DNA of 64,000 nt from Methylomicrobium sp051061015 (GTDB lineage: Bacteria > Pseudomonadota > Gammaproteobacteria > Methylococcales > Methylomonadaceae), in assembly GCA_051061015.1 (NCBI GenBank), contig JBPFEG010000076.1, forward strand, positions 79,489-143,488, in the 5' to 3' direction. Positions 7,387-21,600 of this stretch are shown here, piece after piece. The notes beneath the pieces are model-generated. The model was not told where the DNA came from. It worked only from the letters and a program-made list of their open reading frames with translations, and searched no databases. Both the position numbers and the translations under genes were made by a program. The first letter of the stretch is position 1, and each line of letters opens with the position of its first letter.

Positions 7387-9567
7387 TTACCCAGCCTGCA
7401 ACCGATGCAAATACGCGTACTGCCCATCCGGCCGCCTAAGCAATTCGGTATGGCTGCCTTGCTCGACGATGCGGCCCTTATCCATCACCACGATACGGTG
7501 CGCGTCGCGTACCGCACTTAACCTATGGGCGATGATGATCACGGTGCGTCCCTGGCAAATGGCTTTCATATTGTGGTGGATGATGCGTTCCGATTCGTAA
7601 TCCAGCGCGCTGGTGGCTTCGTCGAAGATCAGGATGCGCGGGTTGGCCATCAGGGCACGGGCGATGGCGATGCGCTGACGTTGACCGCCGGATAAGGTCG
7701 AGCCCTGTTCGCCGACTACCGTATCGTAAGCTTCCGGCAGTTCCAGGATGAAGTCGTGAGCGCCGGCCAGTTTGGCGGCGGCGATGACGGCAGGCAGCGG
7801 TGCGCCGGGATCAGTCAGGGCGATGTTGTCGCGGATGCTGCGATTAAACAGGATATTGTCTTGCAACACCACGCCAATCTGGCGACGCAACGAGGACACA
7901 TCGGCCAGGGCCAAATCCAGCCCGTCGACCAGCACCCGACCGCGCTCGGGGACGTACAGACGCTGCACCAGTTTCGCCAGTGTGCTTTTACCGGAGCCGG
8001 AGCGGCCGACGATGCCGATCACCTCTCCGGGCATCATGTCGAGACTGACGCCTCTGAGTACTTCGCTGCCATCCGGTTGGTAGCGAAAAACGACTTGGTC
8101 GAACTGGATCCGGCCCTGAATCGGCGGCAGGCTGCTCTTGTTACCGACGGCTTCGGTGCGGGTATTGAGAATATCGCCGAGCCGCTGCATCGAAATGCCG
8201 GTTTGCTGAAAGTCGGTCCATAACTGCGAAAGCCGCATCACCGGCTGGGCGACGTGTCCTGCCAACATGTTGAAAGCGATCAATTGGCCGACGCTGAGCT
8301 CGCCGCCGATGACCAGTCGGGCCCCCAGCCACATCGTCGCCACGGTGACCAATTTGCCGATTAAAGTGACGCCCCCATTCGCATAGATGCCGATCACCGC
8401 GGTACGAAAACCGGCGGCGATATAGGCGGCCAGCTGTTGATCCCAATGACGGGTCAATTGCGGTTCGACGGCCATGGCTTTGACGGTCCCGATGCCGGCC
8501 ACGGTTTCCACCAGAAAAGCCTGGTTCTCGGCGCTACGATTGAACTTTTCGTGCAAGCGGCCGCGTAACAGCGGTGTGCATAGCGCCGAGAGCAAGACGT
8601 AACATGGCAGCGAGGCTATGACAATCAGCGTTAAATCCAGGCTGTAGTAGCTCATTACCGCCAGAAAAACCACCGAGAACAGCAGGTCCAACACGACGGT
8701 AACGGCGTTGCCGGTCAGAAAAGCACGGATATTTTCCAGCTCGCGCACCCGAGCGACCGAATCGCCGACCCGACGCGCCTCGAAGTAAGCCATAGGCAGA
8801 TTCAGCAAATGCCGGAACAGCCGGGCACCGAGCTCTACGTCGATACGACTGGTAGTGTGGGCAAACACGTAGCCTCGCAAACCGGTCAACACCACCTCAA
8901 ACAGTGTCACCACCAGCAGCCCGACAGCAATGACATCCAGCGTGGTAAAACCGCGATGCACCAACACTTTGTCCATTACCACCTGAAAGAACAGCGGCGT
9001 CACCAAGGCAAACACTTGCAGTACCAAGCTGACCAGCAACACTTCCAGCAGCAGCTTGCGGTATTTGACCACGGCCGGGATAAACCAGGTGAAATCGAAC
9101 TTGCCCAGTTCGGCGGCCAGGCTGGCCCGCGAGGCAAACAAAATCAAGCGGCTCGTCCAGCGGGTTTCGAAGACCTCCAGGGGAAGGATTTCCGGCCGGC
9201 CGGTGCGAGGATCATGGATCAGGACACGCGCTTCGTCGGCGCGCGCAATCACGAAAAATTCGCCATCCGCGCCCATCGCGACCGCCGGTAACGGCGTATG
9301 GCTCACCCTCGACAGGTCAGTAAGCACTTGTTTGGCCTGCAAACCGAGTTTTTTCGCCGTCAACAGGATTTCGACCGTGCCAAACGGCTTGCCGCTTTCC
9401 TTGAACTCGTGTGCCAATTGCGCTGCATCGGCGGCCAAGCCGTGAAAACGGGCGACCATGACCAGGCAAGCCAGGCCGCTGTCTATCTCGTCGGATTGGG
9501 GCGCTGCAACGCTCGCGCCGCCCGAATCGCCCATGGAAGGATCGGGGATGGTTTCTTTCATAGTCAT
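7387..9567 (-). CDS. Type I secretion ABC exporter, HlyB-like
   Basis: This 726-residue exporter closely resembles HlyB in domain order and motifs. It has an N-terminal C39-like domain (about 25-150), six membrane segments (about 160-470) containing the HlyB hallmark FFQVVMDKVLVHRGF, and a complete ATPase domain. Walker A is GRSGSGKST near residue 520, the signature is LSGGQRQR near 628, Walker B is ILIFDEATSALD near 643, and the H-loop is IIAHRLS. In the C39 domain the peptidase Cys is replaced: D29-S30-G31-L32-A33-C34 stands where processing exporters have DCGxxC. It should therefore bind unfolded substrate without cleaving a leader. The substrate is almost certainly the RTX protein encoded immediately upstream. 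Confidence 0.96.
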   Translation of the reverse strand: MTMKETIPDPSMGDSGGASVAAPQSDEIDSGLACLVMVARFHGLAADAAQLAHEFKESGKPFGTVEILLTAKKLGLQAKQVLTDLSRVSHTPLPAVAMGADGEFFVIARADEARVLIHDPRTGRPEILPLEVFETRWTSRLILFASRASLAAELGKFDFTWFIPAVVKYRKLLLEVLLVSLVLQVFALVTPLFFQVVMDKVLVHRGFTTLDVIAVGLLVVTLFEVVLTGLRGYVFAHTTSRIDVELGARLFRHLLNLPMAYFEARRVGDSVARVRELENIRAFLTGNAVTVVLDLLFSVVFLAVMSYYSLDLTLIVIASLPCYVLLSALCTPLLRGRLHEKFNRSAENQAFLVETVAGIGTVKAMAVEPQLTRHWDQQLAAYIAAGFRTAVIGIYANGGVTLIGKLVTVATMWLGARLVIGGELSVGQLIAFNMLAGHVAQPVMRLSQLWTDFQQTGISMQRLGDILNTRTEAVGNKSSLPPIQGRIQFDQVVFRYQPDGSEVLRGVSLDMMPGEVIGIVGRSGSGKSTLAKLVQRLYVPERGRVLVDGLDLALADVSSLRRQIGVVLQDNILFNRSIRDNIALTDPGAPLPAVIAAAKLAGAHDFILELPEAYDTVVGEQGSTLSGGQRQRIAIARALMANPRILIFDEATSALDYESERIIHHNMKAICQGRTVIIIAHRLSAVRDAHRIVVMDKGRIVEQGSHTELLRRPDGQYAYLHRLQAG

Positions 9568-9627
9568 CGTCGAAATGAATGGATGCCCGCCACCCCAAAG
9601 GGTAGGCGAGCGAAGAACGAAAGTAAA

Positions 9628-12600
9628 CTACTTCCAGTTGGCCGCCAGTACAGGCGCCAAAGCGTCCTGATAGTTCTGCGGCAGTGACGTTTGACCTGCT
9701 GCCGGCGGTGAAAATGCCGCCATCGCGGACACCAGGTTTTCAACTTGGGAATCCAGCAACATCTTGCCATCGGCAGTCTGGAAATGCTCCACGTGATAGG
9801 CCGATCCCTTGTACCAATTGTTGACGATCACCTTGTCATCAGTGCCGATGAAGCTCGCCTCCAAATCAGAACCGACACGGCGGAACCAGACCTGTTCATT
9901 CGCGATGTTCTCGCCAAAGCGCAATACATCGGTGTTTCCTGCCGCGGCATCTTTCTTGATCACGGTGTCCATGCCGCCGTTGCGGCCGAACAAATAGATA
10001 TCGTTGCCGGCACCACCCTCTAACCGGTCGTTTTCTCCGTTGCCTTCAAACAGGTCATCACCCGAGCTGCCGGTAAGTCTGTCGTTACCTTCAGTACCCA
10101 ACAGGATATTGCTCGCACTGTGGCCTCCCCCAGCACCTGGATTACCCGGGGAGGTTCCGGGGCCATCGTTGAAATTCGAACCGGTCCCTGCCGGCGCCGA
10201 GTCCTGTCCGTTGCCTACGCCTTCATTGCCGTGGCTGATTGAAATACGGAAAATGTCCGAGGCAATGAGGCTATCGACGGTGCTGCCCGTGGCGGCCACT
10301 CTGTCTGTCGCGGTCACTTGGATATCCACATCACCGACTGTTTTTGGCGCCATACCCGAAAAAGTCTGGGCGACGGAGTCAAAATTGAGCCAATTCGGTA
10401 GCGACGAGCCATCAGCCAGTGTTGCCGAGTAGTCAAGCGTATCCCCCTGATCGATGTCGATGAAGCTCCCGGACGGCATCTGCCAGGAAAAAAGTTTATT
10501 AAACGTGATATCCTGATCCGCCAATGGCGCTACCAGAATAGGCGTGTCGTTCGTTCCATTCAGATAGACATCCAGCGCCGAGGCAACGCCGACGATACCA
10601 TCCGTCACGGTATAGCCGAAATGCTCAGACAGCTGTGCCGTGCGCCCCAGCGACTGGACCACGGAGGAAGTGTTGTCCACACTATAGGTATAACTGCCAT
10701 CTGCGCCCAAGGTCAGGCTACCGTAACTGCCAATCCTAAGTCCGGGATCGACCACGCTCAGGACAGTCCTTTGATCGACATCGGTATCATTGCTCAGCAC
10801 GTTACCGGTTGCCGATACGATCAAGTCCTCTTGAACAGTGACCGTATCCACAGTCGTTACGGGGGCATCGTTCATACCGGTGATAGTGACAGTCACCAGA
10901 CTGCTTGCGGTCTCGCCTTTGCTATCGCTGATGGTGTAGCCAAAGCTGTCAATTACCGTCTGTCCTGCCCCCAGTTCCTGAAAGCGATCGCCGATGTCAT
11001 ACTGCACTTGTCCTCCCTGCCATGAGCCTGTCGAAGAGGTCAGCGATACTGATGCTCCGATAGTGGATGCGCCAACGGCAATGATGGAGATGACGTCGTT
11101 GGCATTCGGGTCGGCGTCATTTGTCAGCAGCGCCGTTGTAGGCACATTCATCACGCCGCCGTCTTCGAACACCGTAATCGCGTCCGGATTGGCGACCGGC
11201 GGACGGTTCAGCAAACCCACTATTCCGGTACGGTCAAGCGAGGAACCATCACTAAACTCGATGCGATTCACGCCTTCGCTCTGCACGAACCAGTTAGTCA
11301 GAGTGATGGTCTCACTTGTGCCGAATATATTCACAATCATGTTGTCGCCATCGCGCACGCCTTCCAGATTCGCTTCGATCAAGCCACCGCCAATATAGAG
11401 CGTGTCGCTGCCCAGAACATCTTTGATAACATCCGTACCGTCACCAGGATTGAACACGTAGCGGTCATTACCGGCACCACCTAGCAGGGTATCATTGCCT
11501 CGTCCGCCAATCAGGGTATCTGCACCGGCATCGCCATCCAGCACGTTCGCACCCTTATTACCGTTGAGAATGTTGTCGAGCGTATTGCCCGTGGCGTTGA
11601 TGCCAATCGTGCCAATTAGCGTGAGATTCTCGATGTTGTCGGAGAGCATGTAACTCACACTCGATTGAACGGTATCTATCCCTGCACTGGCCGCTTCCAC
11701 CCCCACGTCGCCCATGTTGTCTATTATGTAGGTATCATCGCCCAGTCCGCCGTCCAGCCTGTCTGCGCCAACGCCGCCGTCCAGTGTATCGTTCCCTGCC
11801 ATACCGGCCAGTATGTTGTCGCCGCTGTTGCCGACAATCATGTTATCCCATGCGTTGCCCGTGCCATTTATATTGGTCGAGCCGTCCAGGATCAAATTCT
11901 CGACGTTGTCGGTCAGCATGTAACTGATACCGGATTGAACAAGATCGGTACCTTCGTTCAGGCTTTCAATGACCAGGTCGCCATTGTTTTCCACCACGTA
12001 GGTATCATTGCCACCGCCGCCTGCCAGTCTATCCGCCCCGATGCCGCCATCGATCAGATTGTTGCGCGCATTGCCTGTGATCCCGTTATCGAGCGCATTA
12101 CCGGTCGCATCGATCGCTTCCGTGCCGGTCAAAACGAGGTTTTCCACATTGCTGGCCAAGGTATAGCTGATGCTCGATTGAGTCGTATCAATGCCGGCAT
12201 TCAGCGCCTCCGTCACCACATCACCGGCATTGTCTACGATGTAAATATCGTTGCCTGCTCCGCCTGCCATGGTGTCCGCGCCCAATCCCCCATCCAGTAC
12301 GTTCACACCGCTATTTCCGGTAAGGATGTTATCGAGCGCATTGCCCGTACCGTTGATAGTAGTCGTGCCGGTCAGCGTGAGATTTTCGACATTATCACTG
12401 AGGGTGTAGGTTGCTGTTGCGAACACGCTATCAGCACCTTCGCCTGCATTCTCCACGATGACATCCTCAGTATTCTTTATAGAGTACGTGTCGTTGCCTT
12501 CCAGGCCAGCCAGTACATTCACTCCGCTATTACCCATGATGACATTGTCCAGCGCGTTACCGGTCCCATTGATGTCAGCCGTACCGGTGAGCGAGAGATT

Positions 12601-15600
12601 CTCAACATTGCCGGAGAGCGTATATGTGACATTGGATTGCACAGTATCTGTACCGGCATCCACGCCTTCGATGACGACATCGCCGGTGTTGTCCACGATA
12701 TAAATGTCATCACTCGCTCCACCTTGCATAGTATCCGCGCCCAATCCGCCATCCAGCACGTTCACGGCATTATTGCCGATAATCGTATTGTCAATCCCAT
12801 TGCCTGTGCCGTTGATTGCAGCCATGCCGGTCAGGGCCAGGTTCTCGACGTTAGTTCCCAGCGTGTAGGTGATGGAAGACTGCACGATGTCGATGCCCGC
12901 CGCCAGAGCTTCGGTCACCACATCGCCGGCGTTGTCCACGATATAGATATCATTACCGGCTCCGCCTGTCATGCTGTCCGCTCCGGCGCCGCCGTCGAGC
13001 ACGTTCGCGGCAGCATTACCGGTGATTGTGTTGTTCAACGTATTGCCGGTACCGTTTATGGCGTCCGTGCCGGTCAAAGAGAGATTCTCGACATTTGCAC
13101 CCAAAGTATACGAGATGGAAGATTGAGCCGTATCGACACCCGCATTCAGCGCTTCAGTCACTAAATCGCCAACGTGGTCCACAATATAAGTGTCATTGCC
13201 GGCACCGCCTGCCATGGTGTCTGCGTCTCTACCCCCATCCAAGGTATCGTTACCAACATTGCCGGTCAGCGAGTCGTTACCGGTAAGACCGGCAAGGATG
13301 TTATTCCCTGTATTGCCGGCAATCACGTTATTTAACGCATTGCCTGTGCCGTTAATCGAGGCCGTGCCGGACAAAGCCAGGTTTTCGACATTGTCAGTCA
13401 GCGTGTAGCTGATGCTGGATTGGACATTATCGATACCTTCGCCAGGGTTCTCTATGATGACGTCGCCAGTATTTTCCACCAGGTAAATATCATCACCCAC
13501 ACCGCCCAGCATGGTATCTGCTCCCAGACCGCCGTTCAACGTGTCGTTGCCTTCCAGTCCGGTCAGCCTATTGTTGCCGCTGTTGCCGAGGATGATGTTG
13601 TCGAGCGCATTGCCGGTGCCGTCGATGTTGACCGAACCGGTTAGGCTCAGGTTCTCGACATTATCTGTGAGCGAGTAAGTGATGCCGGACTGAACAAGGT
13701 CAACGCCTTCGTTCAGGTTTTCAATGACCAGGTCGCCGCTGTTGTCTACTATATAGATGTCGTTGTTTAAGCCCCCCTGCATGAGGTCGGCACCTGTGCC
13801 ACCATCCAGGATGTCGTTGCCCACTCCGCCTAATAGCGTGTCATCGCCCGCCCCGGCAGAGAGCGAGTCCGCCCCGGCGCCGCCGTCGAGCACGTTCGCC
13901 GCCACGTTGCCGGTAATGATGTTGTTGAGCGCATTGCCCGTGCCGTTGATGGTGTCCTCACCCGTCAGATTCAGATTCTCGACATTGTCGGTCAGCATGT
14001 AGGTGATGCCGGATTTGACCCAGTCGATGCCCGCATTCACGGCCTCGGTCACGAGGTCACCAATGTGGTCCACGATATAGGTATCATTGCCGGCACCGCC
14101 GGCCAGGCTGTCTGCGCCTGTGCCGCCGTCCAGCGTGTCGTTGCCGGCATTACTGGTCAAGGTATCGTTGCCGTCCAGGCCGGCAAGGGTATTGCTGCCC
14201 GTATTGCCGACAATCACATTGTCGAGCGCATTGCCCGTGCCGTTGATCGAGGCCGTGCCGGTCAGGGCCAGGTGCTCGACGTTGTCGGTCAGCGTGTAAC
14301 TGATGCCGGACTGAACAAGGTCAACGCCTTCATTCAGGCTTTCAATGACCAGGTCGCCATTGTTGTCCACCACGTAGGTATCATTGCCGATTCCGCCCAG
14401 CATGGTGTCGGCTCCCGCGCCGCCGTTCAGCGTGTCGTTGCCTTCCAGTCCGGTCAGCGTGTTATTTCCGCTGTTGCCGAGGAAGATGTTGTCCAACGCA
14501 TTGCCCGTACCATTGGTGTTGGCAGTACCGGTCAAGGTAAGATTTTCGACGTTATCCGTGAGTGTATAAGTGATGGATGACTGAACAAGGTCGATCCCTT
14601 CGTTCAGATTTTCCGCGACCAGATCACCGACGTGGTCGACCACATAGGTGTCGTTGCCCGCGCCGCCGCTCATACTGTCAGCACCCAGACCGCCATCCAG
14701 CGCATCATTACCTGCATTGCCTTGCAGCTGATCGTTTCCAGCTTCGCCATTTAGCGCATCGCTGTCATCGCCGCCGATCAGACTGTCATCACCCGCCCCG
14801 GCATGAAGGGTATCAGCCCCCGCACCGCCATCCAGCACATTCGCCGCCGCGTTACCGATGACGATATTGTTCAGGCCGTTGCCCGTGCCATCTATGATGC
14901 CCGCACCGGTTAGGGTCAGGTTCTCGACGTTGTCTGTCAGCGTATAAGTGATACTGGATTGCACCAGATCGGTGCCCGCATTCAGGCCTTCTGTGCCGAT
15001 ATCGCCGATATTGTCGACCACATAGGTGTCATTGCCTGCTCCGCCGCTCATGCTGTCCGCGCCCAGCCCGCCGTTCAGCACATTGGCGGCGGCATTGCCT
15101 GCGATCACATTATCCAGCTCATTGCCAGTACCGTTGATCGCAGCCCCGCCGGTCAAGGTCAGGTTTTCGACGTTGGCCCCCAGCGTATAAGTGATGGTAG
15201 ACTGGACGGTATCTAACCCTTCATCGGCATTCTCAGTCACCGCATCGCTTGCGTTATCCACGATATAGGTATCGTCGCCTGCATTGCCGGCCATCGAATC
15301 CGCGCCCACGCCGCCATCAATCAGGTCATTACCGATATCTCCGGTTAGGGTATCGTTACCCGCCAAACCGTATAAACGGTTATTACCGGTGTTGCCGACC
15401 AGGATGTTGTTCAGCTCGTTGCCGGTAGCATCGATGTCCCCTGCTCCAGTGATCGTCAGATTTTCGACATTGGATGCCAATGTGTGGCTCACCGAAGAAA
15501 ACACGGTATCGATACCCGCGTTGTACACCTCAACCGTTTTGTCGCCAGCATTGTCCACAATGTAGGCGTCATTCCCTGCACCACCTGTCATGGTGTCCGC

Positions 15601-18600
15601 ACCGGCACCGCCATCCAGCCTATTCGATCCGCTGTTACCGGTGATGATGTTGTTGAGCGTATTGCCTGTGCCGTCGATGCCGGCTGTGCCGGTGAGAATG
15701 AGATTTTCAATGTTGCCGGAGAGCGTGTAGGTCGCCGAAGCGAATACGCTGTCTGTGCCTTCGTTAAGGTTTTCCATGACGACATCGGTCGTGTTGTCCA
15801 CAGTATAGATGTCGTTGCCCGCTCCACCGATCAGCGTATCTACCCCTGCGCCCCCATTCAGCGTGTCATCGCCCGCCATGCCGTTCAGGATGTTGTCGGC
15901 ATCGTTTCCGGTAATCAGGTTATCGAGTGCATTGCCTGAGCCGTTGATGGCGGCAGTGCCGATGAGTGTGAGGTTTTCGATATTGCCGGAAAGAGCGTAA
16001 TCCGCCGAGGCAAACGCGCTGTCCGTACCTTCGCCTGTCAGCTCGATCACAGCATCGGCCGTATTATCGACAATATAGGTATCATTGCCTGCGCCGCCTG
16101 CCATGGCATCCATGCCCATGCCGCCGTTCAGCACGTTGTTGCCGCCGGTGCCGGTGATATTGTTATCCAACATGTTGCCAGTTCCGTCCAGATTCTCCCC
16201 GACGAGGACGAGATTCTCGACATTGTCGGCCAGGATGTAGCTGATGGAAGACTGCACGGTATCCGTACCTTCATCCACGTACTCGGTGATGACATCGCCG
16301 ATATTGTCCACGGTGTAAAGGTCGTTGCCAGCGCCGCCGGCCATCACATCTACGCCGAGACCACCATCCAAGATATTAGCCGCGTCATTGCCGATCAGTA
16401 TGTTACCCAGTTCATTTCCGGTGCCGTCAATGGCGGAAGTGCCCGTAAGCGTAAGATTTTCGAGATTGTCGCCCAACGTGTAGCTGATGGAGGACAGCAC
16501 AGTATCGGTTCCTTCGGCAAGATTTTCCGTAACCCCATCGCCGCTGTTGTCCACCATATAAATGTCATTGCCTGTGCCGCCGGTCATTTTGTCTATACCT
16601 GTACCGCCGTCCAATCTGTCGTTGCCCGCATCGCCGTTGAGCGTGTCGTTGCCTGCAAGACCGATCAACAGATTGTCCGCACTGTTGCCGGCAAGGGTAT
16701 TGTCCAACGCATTGCCAATCGCATTGATATCAGCCGTACCGGTCAATGTGAGGATTTCGACGTTGTCGCTCAGCGCATAATCCGCCGAGGAGAACACGCT
16801 ATCCGTGCCAGCGCCTGCCAACTCGATCACCGCATCAGCGGTGTTATCCACGATATAGGTGTCGTTGCCTGCTCCCCCCGCCAGCACATCTACACCCGCG
16901 CCGCCATCCAGCCTGTTGTTGCCGCTATTGCCGGCGATGCTGTTATCCTGCGCGTTGCCCGTGCCGTCAATCGAAGTTGTGCCGGTCAAAGTCAGGTGCT
17001 CGACATTGCCGGTCAGCGTGTAACTGATGCTGGATTTGACGCTGTCCACGCCCTCCCCAACGAGTTCAACAACCACATCGCCCACGTTATCCACTACATA
17101 ACTGTCGTCGCCCGTGCCCCCGATTAGGGTATCCGCTCCTGCTCCGCCGTCCAGTGTATCGTTGCCTTCCAGTCCGGTCAGCGTATTGTTGCCGCTATTG
17201 CCGAAGAGAATATTGTCCAGCACGTTGCCGGTGCCGTCGATATTGGCCGGAGCCAGCCCGGAGTTCAGGGCTGGGTCGGTAAGAGCCAGGTTTTCTACGT
17301 TGTCGGTCAGCATATAGGTGATGGAGGATTTAACTGTATCCGTGCCTTCGTTGACGCTCTCGATAACCCAGTCGCCTGTGTTGTCGACCGCGTAAGTGTC
17401 ATTGCCCATGCCGCCCAGTAGGGTGTCGGCACCCGCGCCGCCGTCAAGCGTATCGTTGCCTTCCAGCGCAGTGAGCGTGTTGTCCGCCGCATTGCCGATG
17501 ATAACGTTGTCCAGCAGGTTGCCCGTCCCATCTATAGCGGCAGCTCCGGTCAGGGTAAGATTGTCGAGGTTAGCCGCCAGTATCCAGGTTAAGTCGCTCT
17601 TGATGGTGTCTATGCCCTCACCCTCTGCTTCAAGAGCGGTATCGAGCAGAGTATCCACGATGTAAGTGTCGTTGCCGATGCCGCCGATCAGCATATCTAT
17701 ACCTAGCCCGCCGTCCAGCGTATCTTTGCCCGCCAGTCCGGTCAAGGTGTTGTCGTTGCTGTTGCCGGTGAAGGCGTTGTCAAGCTCATTGCCGGTGCCG
17801 GTCAGTGCCGTGCCTTCGGTCAGGGTGAGATTTTCGACATTCACGCCCAACGTGTAGTCGAAGGGACTGACGACGGTGTCGGTGCCCTGCCATGCGTATT
17901 CGGTGACGGTATCGCCGAGATTGTCGAGGATATATATATCGTTGCCTGCGCCGCCGGCCATGCTGTCGGCGCCCAGCCCGCCATCCAGAATGTTGACGGC
18001 GCCATTGCCAGTCAATCTGTTGTCCAGTTCATTACCGGTGCCGTCAATAGCGCTTCCGCCGATCAAGGTCAGGTTCTCAAGATTTGCACCGAGCGTGTAA
18101 CCAATGCTCGATTGAACGGTGTCGATGCCCTCATCGACATTCTCCTGCACGGCATCGCCGATGTCATCCACCACATAAGTATCGTTGCCGGTACCGCCAA
18201 TCAGTGTATCCCCACCGTCCTTGCCGTCCAGGGTGTCGTTGCCTTCCAGTCCGGTTAGCGTGTTGGCGGCATCGTTGCCGATGAATATGTTGTCCAGCAC
18301 GTTGCCCGTGCCATTGATCGAGGCCGTGCCGGTCAGCGTCAGATTCTCAACATTGTCGGTCAACGTATAGGTGATAGAGGATTTGACGGTATCGATGCCT
18401 TCCGCAGCATCTTCAATGACGAGGTCGTCGGTGTTATCCACGATGTAAGTGTCGTTACCGATACCGCCGATCAGCGTATCCGCGCCCAGCCCGCCATCCA
18501 GTATGTCATTGCCTGCCAGTCCGGACAGTATATTGTCGGCGGCATTGCCGGTCAGCATGTTGTTGAGTTCGTTGCCCGTGCCATCCACCGCATTGATGCC

Positions 18601-21600
18601 GGTCAAGATCAGGTTTTCCAGATTCATGCCGAGAGTGTAGCCGAGATCGGTTTTTACCGTATCGATGCCTTCTCCAGCCTGTTCGGTGAGAGCATCGGCC
18701 AGTGTATCCACGATGTAGACATCATTGCCGGTTCCACCCGTCATGATATCCGCGCCCAGCCCGCCGTCCAGCGTGTCATTGCCCGCACTGCCGATCAGGG
18801 TGTCGCTGCCGGCCATGCCTTGCAGAATGTTATCCGCTGCATTGCCGGTAATGACGTTATCCAGCTCATTGCCGGTGCCGTTGATACTGGAAGCCCCCAT
18901 CAGGCGCATATTCTCGACATTATTCCCTAGGGTATAGCTTACCCGCGCATCGATAGTATCGTTGCCTTCGCCCTCCAGTTCGATGACGGCGTCGCCCGCA
19001 TTGTCGATAACGTAAATATCGTCGCCGATCGATCCGCTCATGGCATCGGCGCCACTGCCGCCGTTGAGCCAGTCGTTGCCGTCGCTAATCAAAATATCGT
19101 CGCCCGCGCCGCCCATCAGAATGTCGCTGTTCGAAGTGCCGATAAGCGTATCGTTGCCGACTGATCCCAGCTGCAATGCATCGAGCTGCAACATAGCGCC
19201 GTCGGCGAAAGTCACTGTATCCAGTCTATGCGCGCCGTCGGCAAGACTGCCGAACCAGTTGGCGACGGTAAGCCGGTCCTTGCCGTTGATGTGGGCAAAA
19301 ACCAGCTTGTCGCCGTCCATAAAGATGTCCAGGTCGCCGGCGCGGATGCCGTCACCGAATTGCAGTGTGTCAGTTCCGGTGTCGCCGTTCATCTCGATAA
19401 TCGTATCCGCACCGTCGCCGAGATTGAAGACGTAGGTATCGCTACCCATGCCTCCGTAGAGTGTGTCTATGCCTGTGCCGCCGTTGAGCATGTCATCGCC
19501 CGCGCCGCCGAGAATCAAATCGTTGCCGCCCTCGCCATGGAGCACGGCTCCGTTCTCGGCACCGATCACCACATCGTTGGCCGTGGCGCCATCGCCCTGA
19601 GTGCGCAGACCGGAATAACCGAATTCGGTGAGCGCCGCCACCAGCTTCGCTGACAATTCTGTATCGGCTCTGTTAACTGCATCCGCCACCAGCCAGCCGC
19701 GCAATTGCTCGTATCCATCCCATCCTGAACCGTTAAGATTGGTGCCTGTAATGCGTTGCAGATCCAACAGGTCTCGCACCGCCTCGCCAGGGGCTTGGTC
19801 GTAACGAGTCTGGAATAAGGTGGTCGTGCCGGTAAAATCGAGACCGATGCCTGCCTCCGTGATGGCCAGCTTGACCGCGTCCATATACGGCTTGAGCCGG
19901 GTTTGCAGCAGCAGCCCGTCGTAGACGGACTGGCGCAAGGCGGCATAGGCCTGTTCGATAAAACCGATCTGGGCGGTCGATAACGTGAGGACGAACAGGT
20001 CGCTGCCTAATTCCAAGCCGGTAGTTCCGCCCAAAGTTGAGGTATCCGCAGGAGCAATTGAAAGATTCGCCCCGGTGTGCACGACATCCGGCTCGATGTT
20101 CACGAAGGTCATGCCGTTGAACTTTTCCAGGATGCCGAGGATTTCGGTGATACGGATTTGCTGAGCTTTCAATGCTTCGAGCCTTGCTTTCTCTTCCGCT
20201 GTGGGAACTCCGAGACTGCTGTTTTCGCCACCCGAACCGCCGCCCGATGCGATAAAGCCGCCAAGCACGTCGCCAGCGGTCAGTCCCGGCACCAGGAAGA
20301 GCAGCCGGTCATCCTGCGCCGCGGCCTTTTCGATGCTGGTCTGGAAGCCGCTGGATAGCGCCCATTGGCTGATCAATGCGTCGATCAATGCCATCTGCCC
20401 GGCCTTGGTATCGGCGGCGGCATAGCCGACCAGTGCATTGCCCAAGGCGGGAGACAGACTTACCGCTTCTCTGAGATCACGCACCCTGCCGGAGCCTTGC
20501 AAATCAGGTAGAGTCTGGGCTTGTTCGGTGAGCGGAACGGTGTCGCTGAACTCGCGGTAGAAAGGGTTGTCGACCAGATCGATGTCGGCGAGGGCGCCAG
20601 TCACCTGCCCCACCGTGCCCTCGGTACCGTCGGTGCGGATATAGCTGCCCAGGTCGGCAATCTGGTTGCCGTCAGCCAGGCGGGTGGTGTTTTCCGATTT
20701 GGCCACGTGGATGCCGGCGATGCCCAGGGCTTCAAGTGTGAACAACTCGCCGTCCTGGCTGACGCCGTCGCTGTTCAGATCGCGCCAGACGCGTAGGTCG
20801 TTCCAGCTGGCATCATGGAAATTGACCAGACCGTCGCCGTTGCTGTCTTCCTGTGCCAGGGCAGCGAAGCCGTCAGCAGCCGTACCGCCGGCAGACAAGG
20901 GAGTGGAGTCGCCGAACAGTTCGGAGCCGTTATCGATCAGTCCGTTGCCGTTGCGGTCCAGGATCAGAAAGCCATCGTCCCGCTTGATCCAGCCGGTAGC
21001 ATTGGCTACGCCGTCGCCATCATGGTCGAACAAGATCGGAGCATTGGGGTCGATGCCGACGGTTTCGAGGCCGTCGCCGTCAAGATCGAGCGTGAGAGGG
21101 TCGCGGCGTTGGATCCAGTTGCGGGCACTTATGAAAAGATCGTTTAGACTTTGTACTAAGCTCGGGACAAGTTGGAAAGCTTGATAGGAGCCATATACAA
21201 GTAAGAGGCTCCCCACAAATGCACCAATCGGTAATCCAATAGCAGCGCCAATTCCAATTGCGGCTAGCTCTATACCGCCAAATACCGCAGCTCCTTTTGC
21301 AAGCTCCGTTAGACCTTCTGAAATAATGTCATGCGCACGCTCTGAATCACCAGCCAAACCTGCTGCCATTGCTTCCGAGCCAATCAATAGTAAACCCATA
21401 ACGATACCGGCTGCATTGGCACGACTGAGAGCTTTACCAGCCTCGGCTGCTCCCGCTAAATCGCCAGCTGCCTCAAGTATGCCAATTCTTTCTTGTTGAT
21501 AGCTCTTTATCAGCTCATTAGTCTGTATAAAGTTTTTCAATGATTCCGGTTCCATTACCGTTCCGGTCAACCTCAGCACTTCCGCGTTACGGCCCAATAG

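Noticed and set aside
11665..13164. Long plus-strand open frame of 499 codons
   Set aside because: It is the antisense of the repetitive RTX gene; repeat periodicity and biased codons keep the opposite frame open. The product has no domain and mirrors the repeats.
11565..19025. CRISPR-like regular repetition
   Set aside because: Period near 270 bases, in frame and coding for RTX modules; no short direct repeats with unique spacers and no cas genes.
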